Source: Glacieibacterium sp964246975
GTDB lineage: Bacteria; Pseudomonadota; Alphaproteobacteria; Sphingomonadales; Sphingomonadaceae
Direction of reading: 5' to 3'
Assembly (NCBI GenBank): GCA_964246975.1
Contig: CAXTSL010000053.1
Coordinates: 1 to 20,922 of the forward strand
DNA length: 20,922 nucleotides
Within the stretch, counting starts at the first letter, position 1, and the number at the start of each line of letters is the position of its first letter. The position numbers were made by a program, and so were the translations under genes. Shown here in pieces: positions 7,012 through 13,144 of this stretch. Below the pieces are notes generated by a model that worked only from the letters and a program-made list of their open reading frames with translations, was not told the DNA's origin and ran no database searches.

Positions 7012-8053
7012 CGCCGAGCAGTCCCACCGACAGCGCGTAGAAGTTCGAGCAGTTGTAATCCAGCAGCACGCGGAAATTGCCGTAGGTCAGATACGCTGCA
7101 CCCCCCGGCCCGTCGGGCTCGACGAGCGTCGCGAGCACCGAGTCGGCCGGCCATGCCCGCCCCTCGGGCAGCGCCAGCCCGAGCTTGCGCCAGTCGGCGA
7201 CACTCAGCCACCGGCTGTGCTTCATCAGCACCCGTGCGCACTCGGACGGCGCGACGAGATTGCGAATCCGCGTCCGGTCGAACCCGGGCGGCAGCGTCAC
7301 CGCTACCCCCCAACCCTCGCCGCGCCGCCAGCCCTTGGTCCCCAGATAATTGGCGATCGACGCCGCGACATCTTCGCCCGACTCCCAGATATCGGCGCGC
7401 CCGTCGCCGTCGCCGTCCTTCGCATAGGCGACGAACGAACTCGGCAGGAACTGCGGCTGGCCCATCGCCCCGGCCCACGAGCCGCGCAGCCTGGCAGGGT
7501 CCGCCAGCCCCCGGTCGACGATGGTCAGCGCAGCGATCAGCTCGCGCGTGAACAGCGCCCGCCGCCGCCCGTCATAGGCGAGGCTGGCAAGGCTGCGGAC
7601 CACGTCGAAGCCGCCCGTCACGGCACCGTAGCTCGATTCCATCCCCCAGATGCCAAGGACGATACCGGCCGGCACCCCCGTCGCCGCCTCGACCTCGGCG
7701 AGTCGGCCCGCAAGCCGCAACTTGGTCGCCCGCCCGCGCCCAATCCGCACCGGCTCGACGCGCCGCGCGGCATAGTCGTCGAAGCGCGCCACGGTGCCGC
7801 TGTCGTCGGGTTGGGCGCGGTCGAGTTCGACGACGCGCGGCGAGAAGCGCAGGTTCGCAAGCATCGCGTCGGCCGTCGCCGCGCGCACCCCCGCCGCCAG
7901 CGCCTCGGTGCGGAACCCGGCGAGCCACCCCGCAAACCCCGGATCGACCGGGGCCTCGACCGCTGCATCCTCGGGTAGGGGATCGGCTTTCAGCACCTGC
8001 GCGCCCGCCGGAGCGGCGAGCAGCAGGGCCGCGAGAAGGGCAAGGCGCATCAC
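6998..8053 (-). CDS. Lytic murein transglycosylase, MltB family
   Basis: This 351-aa protein begins GTG-ATG. The GTG at 8053 lies 7 nt after GAGG and is used here; the ATG at 8050 is nearly equivalent. A signal peptide (residues 1-19, ending APAGAQ) without a lipobox implies a soluble periplasmic enzyme. MltB-type enzymes cleave the MurNAc-GlcNAc bond, forming 1,6-anhydro-MurNAc. Catalytic Glu139 lies in GIWGMESSYG, and the family blocks GSWAGAMGQPQFLPSSF, AYAKDGDGDGRADIW and ANYLGTKGW follow. The C-terminal part (LTYGNFRVLLDYNCSNFYA) is the usual end of this family. It is the first gene of the minus-strand block leading into rlpA, dacA, tmk and holB. Confidence 0.94.
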   Translation of the reverse strand: MMRLALLAALLLAAPAGAQVLKADPLPEDAAVEAPVDPGFAGWLAGFRTEALAAGVRAATADAMLANLRFSPRVVELDRAQPDDSGTVARFDDYAARRVEPVRIGRGRATKLRLAGRLAEVEAATGVPAGIVLGIWGMESSYGAVTGGFDVVRSLASLAYDGRRRALFTRELIAALTIVDRGLADPARLRGSWAGAMGQPQFLPSSFVAYAKDGDGDGRADIWESGEDVAASIANYLGTKGWRRGEGWGVAVTLPPGFDRTRIRNLVAPSECARVLMKHSRWLSVADWRKLGLALPEGRAWPADSVLATLVEPDGPGGAAYLTYGNFRVLLDYNCSNFYALSVGLLGDALD

Positions 8054-8147
8054 CGCAGCGCCTCTGCCACACGGCAGGCGTCACGGCCAACCCCGGCCCG
8101 TCGGCACCTTGCCGAATTGCGTACAATGGCCGAAATACGCAGATGCG

Positions 8148-8237
<90 letters not shown>

Positions 8238-8378
8238 CGGCCTTCGCGGTCGCCGGCATCGACGAGCCGATACTGCTTTCGGCGCTGCGAGCGGTCGAGC
8301 GGCGAGGCTCGTCGTCGCGCAACCCTGGTGATTCCGATCCGCGCCCCGGTGAGGAGGCGACCGAAGGGCGGACGATGC

Positions 8379-8611
8379 AACCATGCCGGCCAGACCGCGC
8401 TGATGATGGCGGCGCTGCTCGGGCGCACCGCCCAGATCGACATGGTGCGCGCCGCCGGGGCGGACGCCGAACGCGCGACGTCGGCGGTCGCAGCGCGCGA
8501 CGATCCCCCCCAGTTCAAGGCAATGCGGCAGGCCTCCGCCATCTTGGTGCTGCCCCATCAAGATGAACGGTCGTCTTCGACACCCCCGTACCGGGCAGCA
8601 GGGGAGCGAGG
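8379..8611 (+). pseudogene. Possible ankyrin-repeat remnant in the tRNA-Ser downstream region
   Basis: The 374-bp gap between tRNA-Ser and the first PEP-CTERM gene holds no convincing complete gene. One plus-strand frame reads GQTALMMAALLGRTAQIDM followed by VRAAGADAERA, close to one ankyrin repeat (G.TAL..AA..G....V..L...GAD). The flanking translation has no start, no second repeat and no ribosome-binding site. This could be the relic of a lost ankyrin protein or a chance resemblance in GC-rich sequence. The right end is arbitrary. Confidence 0.35.
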
Positions 8612-9367
8612 CTAGGCGGCGACGACGCCCGTCCTGCGACGCCGCGCCGCGATGCCGGTCATCCCGAAGCCGACGATCGTCAGCGCCCAAGTGGCAGGCT
8701 CGGGGACCGCCGAGTCGAACGGTTCGATATTGGCACCCTTGAACGCGACGAGAAGGTTCTGCGCGGCTCCCGGCGTGTCGCTGGTGATCATATAGGCCGT
8801 GCCGTGCAGCGACGGTGCGAGTGCGACATAGCCGGCGGTGTAAGCCGCAAGATTGCCGAGGACATTGCCGGGGTCGGGCGTGAACGCCGTCGCCGGATAT
8901 TCGATTGTCCAGATCGCCGCCTGGATCGCCGCAAGCTTCGCGTGCAGATCGACCTCGGCGCTGCCGATCAGGCCGAAGCCATAGGCGGCGAGGCCGCTGA
9001 TCTGGCTGATCTGCGATGCCGACAACGGGTTACCGACGGCATCGGTCGACAATGGGGCGACGTGATACTGGACATTGGTCGGAAAATAGGAGTCGATGCC
9101 GACGTACAGCGTGTGGAAAAGGTCGACGCAGAACGCCGAGCCATAGACCGGCGTGGCGCTCGGCCCCGTGCCAAAATTGACCGCGATGTCGACGATCGTC
9201 GCATATTCGCGAACGCTATTGCCATTGGTGGTTGCATACAGCGTTCCGACAGGCGACGAAATCGACGCGCCCTGCAGATAGACGTTGACGGCACCAGCCG
9301 CCTGCGTGGCGAACGCGGCGGAGGCTAACGCCATGCCGCAAGTGGCTAATTTGAGATACCTGACCAT
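8612..9367 (-). CDS. Exported PEP-CTERM protein with putative thioester domain (paralog 1)
   Basis: The start is the ATG at 9367, 6 nt after GAGGGGG (251 aa); an upstream in-frame start lacks support. Residues 1-26 form a Sec signal. The mature part has a single cysteine, Cys80, in YGSAFCVDLFH, and a Gln149 in AAIQAAIWTIEYP. This Cys...QxAIW pair is the signature of thioester (TED-like) domains, in which Cys and Gln side chains form a reactive internal bond. The C-terminus is a PEPxxWA-type sorting tail: PEP at 222-224, hydrophobic stretch to about 240, then RRRR. Exosortase/archaeosortase systems process such tails, placing the protein at the outer surface or in exopolysaccharide. No exosortase is in the window. 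About 60% similar by eye to the adjacent paralog. Function as adhesin or matrix component is inferred. Confidence 0.85.
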   Translation of the reverse strand: MVRYLKLATCGMALASAAFATQAAGAVNVYLQGASISSPVGTLYATTNGNSVREYATIVDIAVNFGTGPSATPVYGSAFCVDLFHTLYVGIDSYFPTNVQYHVAPLSTDAVGNPLSASQISQISGLAAYGFGLIGSAEVDLHAKLAAIQAAIWTIEYPATAFTPDPGNVLGNLAAYTAGYVALAPSLHGTAYMITSDTPGAAQNLLVAFKGANIEPFDSAVPEPATWALTIVGFGMTGIAARRRRTGVVAA

Positions 9368-9414
9368 GACCAACCCCCTCGTGAATGCGCGCGGTGAGCG
9401 CAACGCATGGAGCC

Positions 9415-9443
9415 TTGGTAAAATTAGGGAAAGATTAAGTCAA
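9415..9443 (-). promoter_or_regulatory. Promoter candidate of PEP-CTERM paralog 1
   Basis: On the minus strand TTGACT (9443-9438), 17 bp, then TACCAA (9420-9415), in a notably AT-rich island (9419-9470). Hexamers and spacing match those in front of the paralog (TTGACG-17-TACGAA). Confidence 0.5.
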
Positions 9444-9499
9444 TATTAATTATTATTCGGTTAACTATTTGGTCATCGGAGGTTACCCGCTCCCAGCGT

Positions 9500-9534
9500 T
9501 TTCCCGCCGCGCCGACGGTCGGCGCGGCGGGAAA
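9500..9534 (-). terminator. Long perfect hairpin downstream of PEP-CTERM paralog 2
   Basis: TTTCCCGCCGCGCCGAC (9500-9516) and its exact complement (9518-9534) form a 17-bp palindrome around one base, 17 nt past the stop of the paralog at 9552. There is no separate T-run after it, but the arms end in TTT/AAA. Transcription termination or mRNA 3'-end protection is likely. Confidence 0.6.
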
Positions 9535-9551
9535 GCGACGTGCAGCGCTGC

Positions 9552-10298
9552 CTATGCGGCGACGACACCGATCCGACGGCGTCGGGCGGCGACGCCGGTC
9601 ATGCCGAAGCCGACGATCAGCAACGCCCAGCTGGCAGGCTCGGGAACGATTCCGAGTTGACCGGCCGAAAAGCTGACGATGAGGTTCTGCGCGGCTCCCG
9701 GGGTGTCGGTATTGATGACGTACGCCGTGCCCGTCAGGGTCGGGCCCAGCGCGACATAGTCGGCGGTGTATTGCGTCAGGTTGGGCAGCGGGTTGCTGGC
9801 ATCGTCGGGCGAGAACACCGTGCCGGGATATTCGATCGTCCAGATCGCCGCCTGGATCGCCGCCAGGCGTGCCGTCAGGTCGGGCGTGGCGCTGCCGACG
9901 AGACTGAAGCCATACGCTGCAAGGCCGCCGATCTGGTCGCGCTGCGACTGGCTGAGCAAACCGCCGCTCGAGTCGGTGGTCAGCGGCTCGACATGATACT
10001 GGACGTTGGTCGCATAATAGGAATCGAGACCGACGTAGATCGGATGGAACAGATCGACGCAGAAAGCCGAGCCATACAGCGGTGCGGCGGTCGCGCCGGT
10101 GCCGACATTGACCGCAATGCTGATCAGCGCGGCACCTTCCTGAACGACGGTGCCATTGGTGGTGGAATAGAGTGTCCCGTAGGTCGACGGGATCGACGCA
10201 CCCTGGACGAAGACTTCGATCGCCCCGGCGGACTGACCGACCGCCGTAATGCACACGAACGCAAGGCCGCAAACGGCCGACTTCAACGCAACAAACAT
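9552..10298 (-). CDS. Exported PEP-CTERM protein with putative thioester domain (paralog 2)
   Basis: This 248-aa protein starts at an ATG 6 nt after AGGGGG. The Sec signal covers residues 1-26 (cleavage near SAGA). As in its neighbour, Cys80 lies in LYGSAFCVDLFH and Gln149 in AAIQAAIWTIEYPG, and both positions are identical in number. The N-terminal signal cysteines are removed on export, leaving Cys80 alone. The sorting tail has PEPASWALLIVGFGMTGVAA and then RRRR. The two genes are tandem, same orientation, separated by 184 bp with separate promoters and a hairpin between, so they are a local duplication with independent transcription. Divergence is greatest in the loop regions at 110-120 and 165-175. 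Surface thioester function is inferred from the motif pair only. Confidence 0.85.
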   Translation of the reverse strand: MFVALKSAVCGLAFVCITAVGQSAGAIEVFVQGASIPSTYGTLYSTTNGTVVQEGAALISIAVNVGTGATAAPLYGSAFCVDLFHPIYVGLDSYYATNVQYHVEPLTTDSSGGLLSQSQRDQIGGLAAYGFSLVGSATPDLTARLAAIQAAIWTIEYPGTVFSPDDASNPLPNLTQYTADYVALGPTLTGTAYVINTDTPGAAQNLIVSFSAGQLGIVPEPASWALLIVGFGMTGVAARRRRIGVVAA

Positions 10299-10315
10299 GA
10301 CTTACCCCCTAGAAT

Positions 10316-10337
10316 CACACGAGAAGCTCTTCGTGTG
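10316..10337 (-). promoter_or_regulatory. Inverted repeat at the predicted mRNA 5' end of PEP-CTERM paralog 2
   Basis: CACACGA (10316-10322) and TCGTGTG (10331-10337) are perfect arms around 8 nt. The predicted transcription start (about 10338) makes this a 5'-terminal stem-loop. It could equally be a protein-binding site just downstream of the promoter. Confidence 0.45.
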
Positions 10338-10344
10338 TAGGCAT

Positions 10345-10373
10345 TTCGTACGGAGCCGTAGATGTTTCGTCAA
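10345..10373 (-). promoter_or_regulatory. Promoter of PEP-CTERM paralog 2
   Basis: On the minus strand TTGACG (10373-10368), 17 bp, TACGAA (10350-10345). Predicted start near 10338 gives a leader of about 40 nt. Confidence 0.55.
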
Positions 10374-10418
10374 GATTAATTCCGAAGGCAACATCGGGCC
10401 TCGCGATGCCGCTGCCCC

Positions 10419-10447
10419 TTGAGCGTCGGGCACCGTTGCCCTACATT
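10419..10447 (+). promoter_or_regulatory. Promoter of 6S RNA
   Basis: TTGAGC (10419-10424), 17 bp, TACATT (10442-10447). A start 7 nt later at 10454 coincides with the base of the 6S closing stem, which supports both calls. Confidence 0.6.
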
Positions 10448-10453
10448 GGCAAA

Positions 10454-10611
10454 AGGCGGGTACTGCCTCGTGCGAGCCATATATTTCCCTGAGGCGATTC
10501 ACACTCCTAGGGGGCTGTCTCTGGTCGGATCCTGGTCCGAACTACATGGTCCCCACCTGATGTACTTGGCATCAGAGGACTTACAGGCAAACGGCCATGG
10601 CGGTCCCGCCG
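10454..10611 (+). ncRNA. ssrS: 6S RNA
   Basis: 6S RNA mimics an open promoter and sequesters sigma70-RNA polymerase in stationary phase. It is commonly encoded just upstream of fau, as here. Two segments resemble E. coli 6S as I recall it: CCCTGAGGCGATTCACAC near 10487-10504, and CACCTGATGTACTTGGCATC running on to AGAGGACTTACAGGC (about 10554-10588), with the internal hairpin TGATG/CATCA. A closing stem can be drawn: GGCGGG (10455-10460) with CCCGCC (10605-10610), and CTGCC (10463-10467) with GGCGG (10599-10603). Length (about 158 nt) suits the family. An alternative closing pair is CCGTTGCC (10433-10440) with GGCAAACGG (10586-10594). The ends are therefore approximate, and the 3' end probably overlaps the fau start codon. 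Confidence 0.82.
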
Positions 10612-11205
10612 ACCTCCCCTGCCCCGCCCGCGCCGGAACCGACCAAGCCCGAACTGCGCGTCGTCATGCGCGGCGCGCGCGCGGCGTTCGTCGCGACGCT
10701 CGATGCGGCGACACGCGGACGGTTGGAGCGCGACCTCGCGGCGCGCGTCGCGCCGTTGCTGGTCGGCAAGGCCGCGGTCGCGGGCTATGCCGCGTTGCCC
10801 GACGAGATCGATCCGCGCTTCGTGCCCTTCGGGATCAGGCCGCGCGTCGTCGGGCGTGGCCTGCCGCTGACGCTGCACCGCGCCACGCGTCAGCAGCTTC
10901 GACCCGGCGTGTGGGGGATTCTCGAACCCACCGCCGATGCGCCGCAGCACGTTCCCGACGCCGTGCTGCTGCCGCTTCTCGCCGCCGATGTGCGGGGCAA
11001 TCGGCTGGGCTATGGTGCCGGGCACTACGACCGCACGCTCGCGGGGTCGACGGCGTTGCGGATCGGCGTAGCGTGGGATTGCCAAGTCGTCGCCGCGTTG
11101 CCCGCCGAGCTGTGGGACGTCCCGCTCGACTGGCTGGTGACGCCGACGCGAACGATTTGCTGCCGCGACGCCAGCGCGGTTGGCGACGCCGCCGCGACGC
11201 GTTAG
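10597..11205 (+). CDS. fau: 5-formyltetrahydrofolate cyclo-ligase (5,10-methenyl-THF synthetase)
   Basis: The enzyme converts 5-formyl-THF to 5,10-methenyl-THF using ATP in cytoplasmic folate metabolism. The 202-aa product has the diagnostic C-terminal block GNRLGYGAGHYDRTL (134-148), the FVPFGIRPRV and PGVWGILEP segments, and the closing DVPLDWLVTPTRTI (174-187). The start is uncertain. ATG 10597 has no Shine-Dalgarno sequence, lies inside the predicted 6S closing stem, and adds a proline-rich leader (MAVPPTSPAPPAPEPT). The next in-frame ATG, at 10666, would remove part of the first helix (KPELRVVMRGARAAF). I keep 10597. DUF2842 follows after 10 nt. Confidence 0.92.
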   Translation: MAVPPTSPAPPAPEPTKPELRVVMRGARAAFVATLDAATRGRLERDLAARVAPLLVGKAAVAGYAALPDEIDPRFVPFGIRPRVVGRGLPLTLHRATRQQLRPGVWGILEPTADAPQHVPDAVLLPLLAADVRGNRLGYGAGHYDRTLAGSTALRIGVAWDCQVVAALPAELWDVPLDWLVTPTRTICCRDASAVGDAAATR

Positions 11206-11215
11206 GCGGGCACCC

Positions 11216-11406
11216 ATGCAGCCTTCGCTCCGCAAACCCATCGGGATTCTCGCCATGCTCGCGGGCCTTGCGGTCTACGGCACGCTCGTCGCGAGCTTCG
11301 CGCCGCAGCTCGCCACTTTGCCCAAGCTTGGGCAGGCGCTGGCCTATCTCGTTCTTGGGCTGGCGTGGCTGTTGCCGCTGCGTCCGCTGCTCGTCTGGAT
11401 GAACAA

Positions 11407-11410
<4 letters not shown>
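11216..11410 (+). CDS. DUF2842 small membrane protein
   Basis: The 64-aa product starts at the ATG at 11216, 10 nt after fau; GGCGGG just upstream is a weak ribosome site. It has two hydrophobic helices: IGILAMLAGLAVYGTLVASF (about 9-28) and LAYLVLGLAWLLPLRPLLVW (about 42-61), with a short loop. That two-helix layout with the LAWxLPLRPL end is typical of DUF2842, a family of unknown function in alphaproteobacteria. The stop overlaps the start of the chorismate mutase gene as GTGA, so the two are translationally coupled. The family call is from pattern memory. Confidence 0.82.
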
Positions 11411-11794
<384 letters not shown>

Positions 11795-11811
11795 TTGAAA
11801 GCGGAAGCGCG

Positions 11812-11840
11812 GCACTATGGGGTGCGCGCCGGGGTGTCAA
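11812..11840 (-). promoter_or_regulatory. Promoter of tRNA-Asp
   Basis: On the minus strand a perfect TTGACA (11840-11835), 17 bp, then TAGTGC (11817-11812). A start near 11805 gives a leader of about 11 nt before the mature tRNA, as expected for a stable-RNA gene. Confidence 0.72.
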
Positions 11841-11868
11841 GCACTTCCCCGTCCCCGACGGGAGGGCG

Positions 11869-12771
11869 CTACAGCCCCATGAATTGCGCCAGCAGCCCCG
11901 CCAGCTCCGGCCCCGCGTCCTCCTGGCTGAAATGCCCCGCCTTGGCGATCGTCGTGTGCGCCTGGCCCCGCGCGCCGGGCACGCGCGCCTGCAGGACGCG
12001 GTCGGCTCCGGCCGTCACCGGGTCCGAATCGCCGAACGCCGTCAGCAGCGGCCTGTCGAAGCCTTCGAGGACGCCCCACGCGGCGCGATTTGCCGCCGCT
12101 TCGGGATCGTCGGGCGTGATCGGCACGAGTAGCGGAAAGGCGCGCGCGCCCGCCTTGTAGGTCTCGTCGGGGTACGGCGCATCATAGGCGGCGCGGACCT
12201 CGGGCGTGATGCCGCGCGCGGTGCCGCCCTGGATGATGCCGCCGGTCGGAAACTCGGCAACCTCCTGGCTGAAGCGCCGCCAGTTGAGGAATGCTTCCGA
12301 GGCCTTGCCGTCGCCGGTCGGCAGGAAGCTGTTCGAGACCATGACGCGCGCGAAGCGGTCGGGGAACGCCGCGACGAGGCGCAGGCCGATCAACCCGCCC
12401 CAATCCTGGCAGAACAGTGTCACGCCTTGCAGATCGAGACCGGTCAGCCAGTCGCTCATCCACGCGACATGGCGCGCATAGCTATAGTCCGCGACCGCGG
12501 CCGGCTTGTCCGATTTGCCGAAGCCGATCAGGTCGGGGGCGAGGCAGCGCGCGCCGGCGGCGACGAGCGGCGGGATCATCGTGCGGTAGAGATACGACCA
12601 ACTCGGCTCGCCGTGCATCAGCAGCACGGGCGGCCCGTCGCGCAGACCTTCGTCGAGATAATGCAGGCGCAAGGCCCCGAGATCGCCGCCGTCGACTTCG
12701 GCATGGTGCGCCGCGAACGGATAGTCGGGCAGGTTTTTGAAAGCGGCGTCGGGGGTGCGAAGGACGGGCAT
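11869..12771 (-). CDS. Haloalkane dehalogenase, subfamily I type (alpha/beta hydrolase)
   Basis: The start is the ATG at 12771, with AGGAG 6 nt upstream (300 aa, no signal peptide). Haloalkane dehalogenases replace carbon-bound halide with hydroxyl through an alkyl-enzyme ester. The DhlA-like landmarks are present: HGEPSWSYLYR (oxyanion region, 53-63), nucleophile Asp123 in CQDWGG with halide-binding Trp124, a second halide-binding Trp164 in AFLNWRRFSQE, acid Asp250 in FGDSDPVTAG, and base His280 in KAGHFSQED. This Asp-His-Asp plus Trp-Trp set indicates subfamily I. The MPVLRTPDAAFKNLPDYPFA opening is also typical. The substrate is unknown, and no haloacid or alcohol dehydrogenase gene accompanies it. 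It is downstream of the DUF1328 terminator and so is probably separately transcribed. Confidence 0.85.
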   Translation of the reverse strand: MPVLRTPDAAFKNLPDYPFAAHHAEVDGGDLGALRLHYLDEGLRDGPPVLLMHGEPSWSYLYRTMIPPLVAAGARCLAPDLIGFGKSDKPAAVADYSYARHVAWMSDWLTGLDLQGVTLFCQDWGGLIGLRLVAAFPDRFARVMVSNSFLPTGDGKASEAFLNWRRFSQEVAEFPTGGIIQGGTARGITPEVRAAYDAPYPDETYKAGARAFPLLVPITPDDPEAAANRAAWGVLEGFDRPLLTAFGDSDPVTAGADRVLQARVPGARGQAHTTIAKAGHFSQEDAGPELAGLLAQFMGL

Positions 12772-12814
12772 CGGCGGCTCCTGCGGCGTGCGCGCACCAT
12801 GCCAGCCGCGACGC

Positions 12815-12848
12815 AAAAGAAAAGGCCGCCGGGTTGCCCCGGCGGCCT
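12815..12848 (-). terminator. Strong intrinsic terminator after the DUF1328 gene
   Basis: A perfect 11-bp stem AGGCCGCCGGG/CCCGGCGGCCT (12823-12833 and 12838-12848) with a 4-nt loop is followed on the minus strand by TTTTCTTTT (12822-12814). This is a textbook rho-independent terminator, 27 nt past the stop. Confidence 0.93.
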
Positions 12849-12874
12849 CGTACTGACGCAAATGCAACGCCTAC

Positions 12875-13048
12875 TCAGACGGCACGACCGCCGCGCGCCA
12901 GATGCATGATCAGACCGACCACGAACAGCGCAATGAAGATGTAGAACAGGATCGTCGCGATACCCGAAGCCGCACCGGCAATGCCGCCGAAGCCAAGTGC
13001 ACCGGCAATAAGTGCGACCACGAGGAAGATAAGCGCGTAGCGGAGCAT
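12875..13048 (-). CDS. DUF1328 (UPF0391/YtjA-like) small membrane protein
   Basis: This 57-aa protein starts at the ATG at 13048, preceded by AGAAGGG. It consists of two hydrophobic helices, LRYALIFLVVALIAGALGFG (2-21) and TILFYIFIALFVVGLIMHLA (about 32-51), joined by GIAGAASGIA, with a basic end RGGRAV. This matches the YtjA/UPF0391 pattern (MLRWAhhFhhhAhhAGhhGF). The function is unknown; homologues in alphaproteobacteria are often stress-associated. That fits the EcfG-like promoter candidate upstream and the strong terminator downstream, which make it a single-gene unit. Confidence 0.9.
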   Translation of the reverse strand: MLRYALIFLVVALIAGALGFGGIAGAASGIATILFYIFIALFVVGLIMHLARGGRAV

Positions 13049-13091
13049 GGACCGAACCCTTCTGTTGTACCCCTCTGCAGGGCGTGACATC

Positions 13092-13118
13092 AAAGCGTTC
13101 GGCGAAGCTGGTTGTTCC
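13092..13118 (-). promoter_or_regulatory. Candidate EcfG (general stress sigma factor) promoter of the DUF1328 gene
   Basis: On the minus strand GGAAC (13118-13114), 16 bp, CGCTTT (13097-13092). The alphaproteobacterial EcfG consensus is GGAAC-N16/17-CGTT; the -35 box is exact and the -10 box differs by one inserted base. A start near 13085 gives a leader of about 37 nt. Confidence 0.42.
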
Positions 13119-13144
13119 GCATCCGGGCGCAACTTTGTTTCGGG

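Noticed and set aside
6055..7551. A 498-aa plus-strand open frame across dacA/rlpA/mltB
   Set aside because: Antisense to three conserved genes, Arg/Ala/Pro-rich, with no motif or ribosome site.
11848..11862. CCCGT-CCCCG-ACGGG hairpin after the dehalogenase stop
   Set aside because: Only 5 bp, no T-tract, and between a gene end and the tRNA-Asp promoter; too weak to call a terminator.
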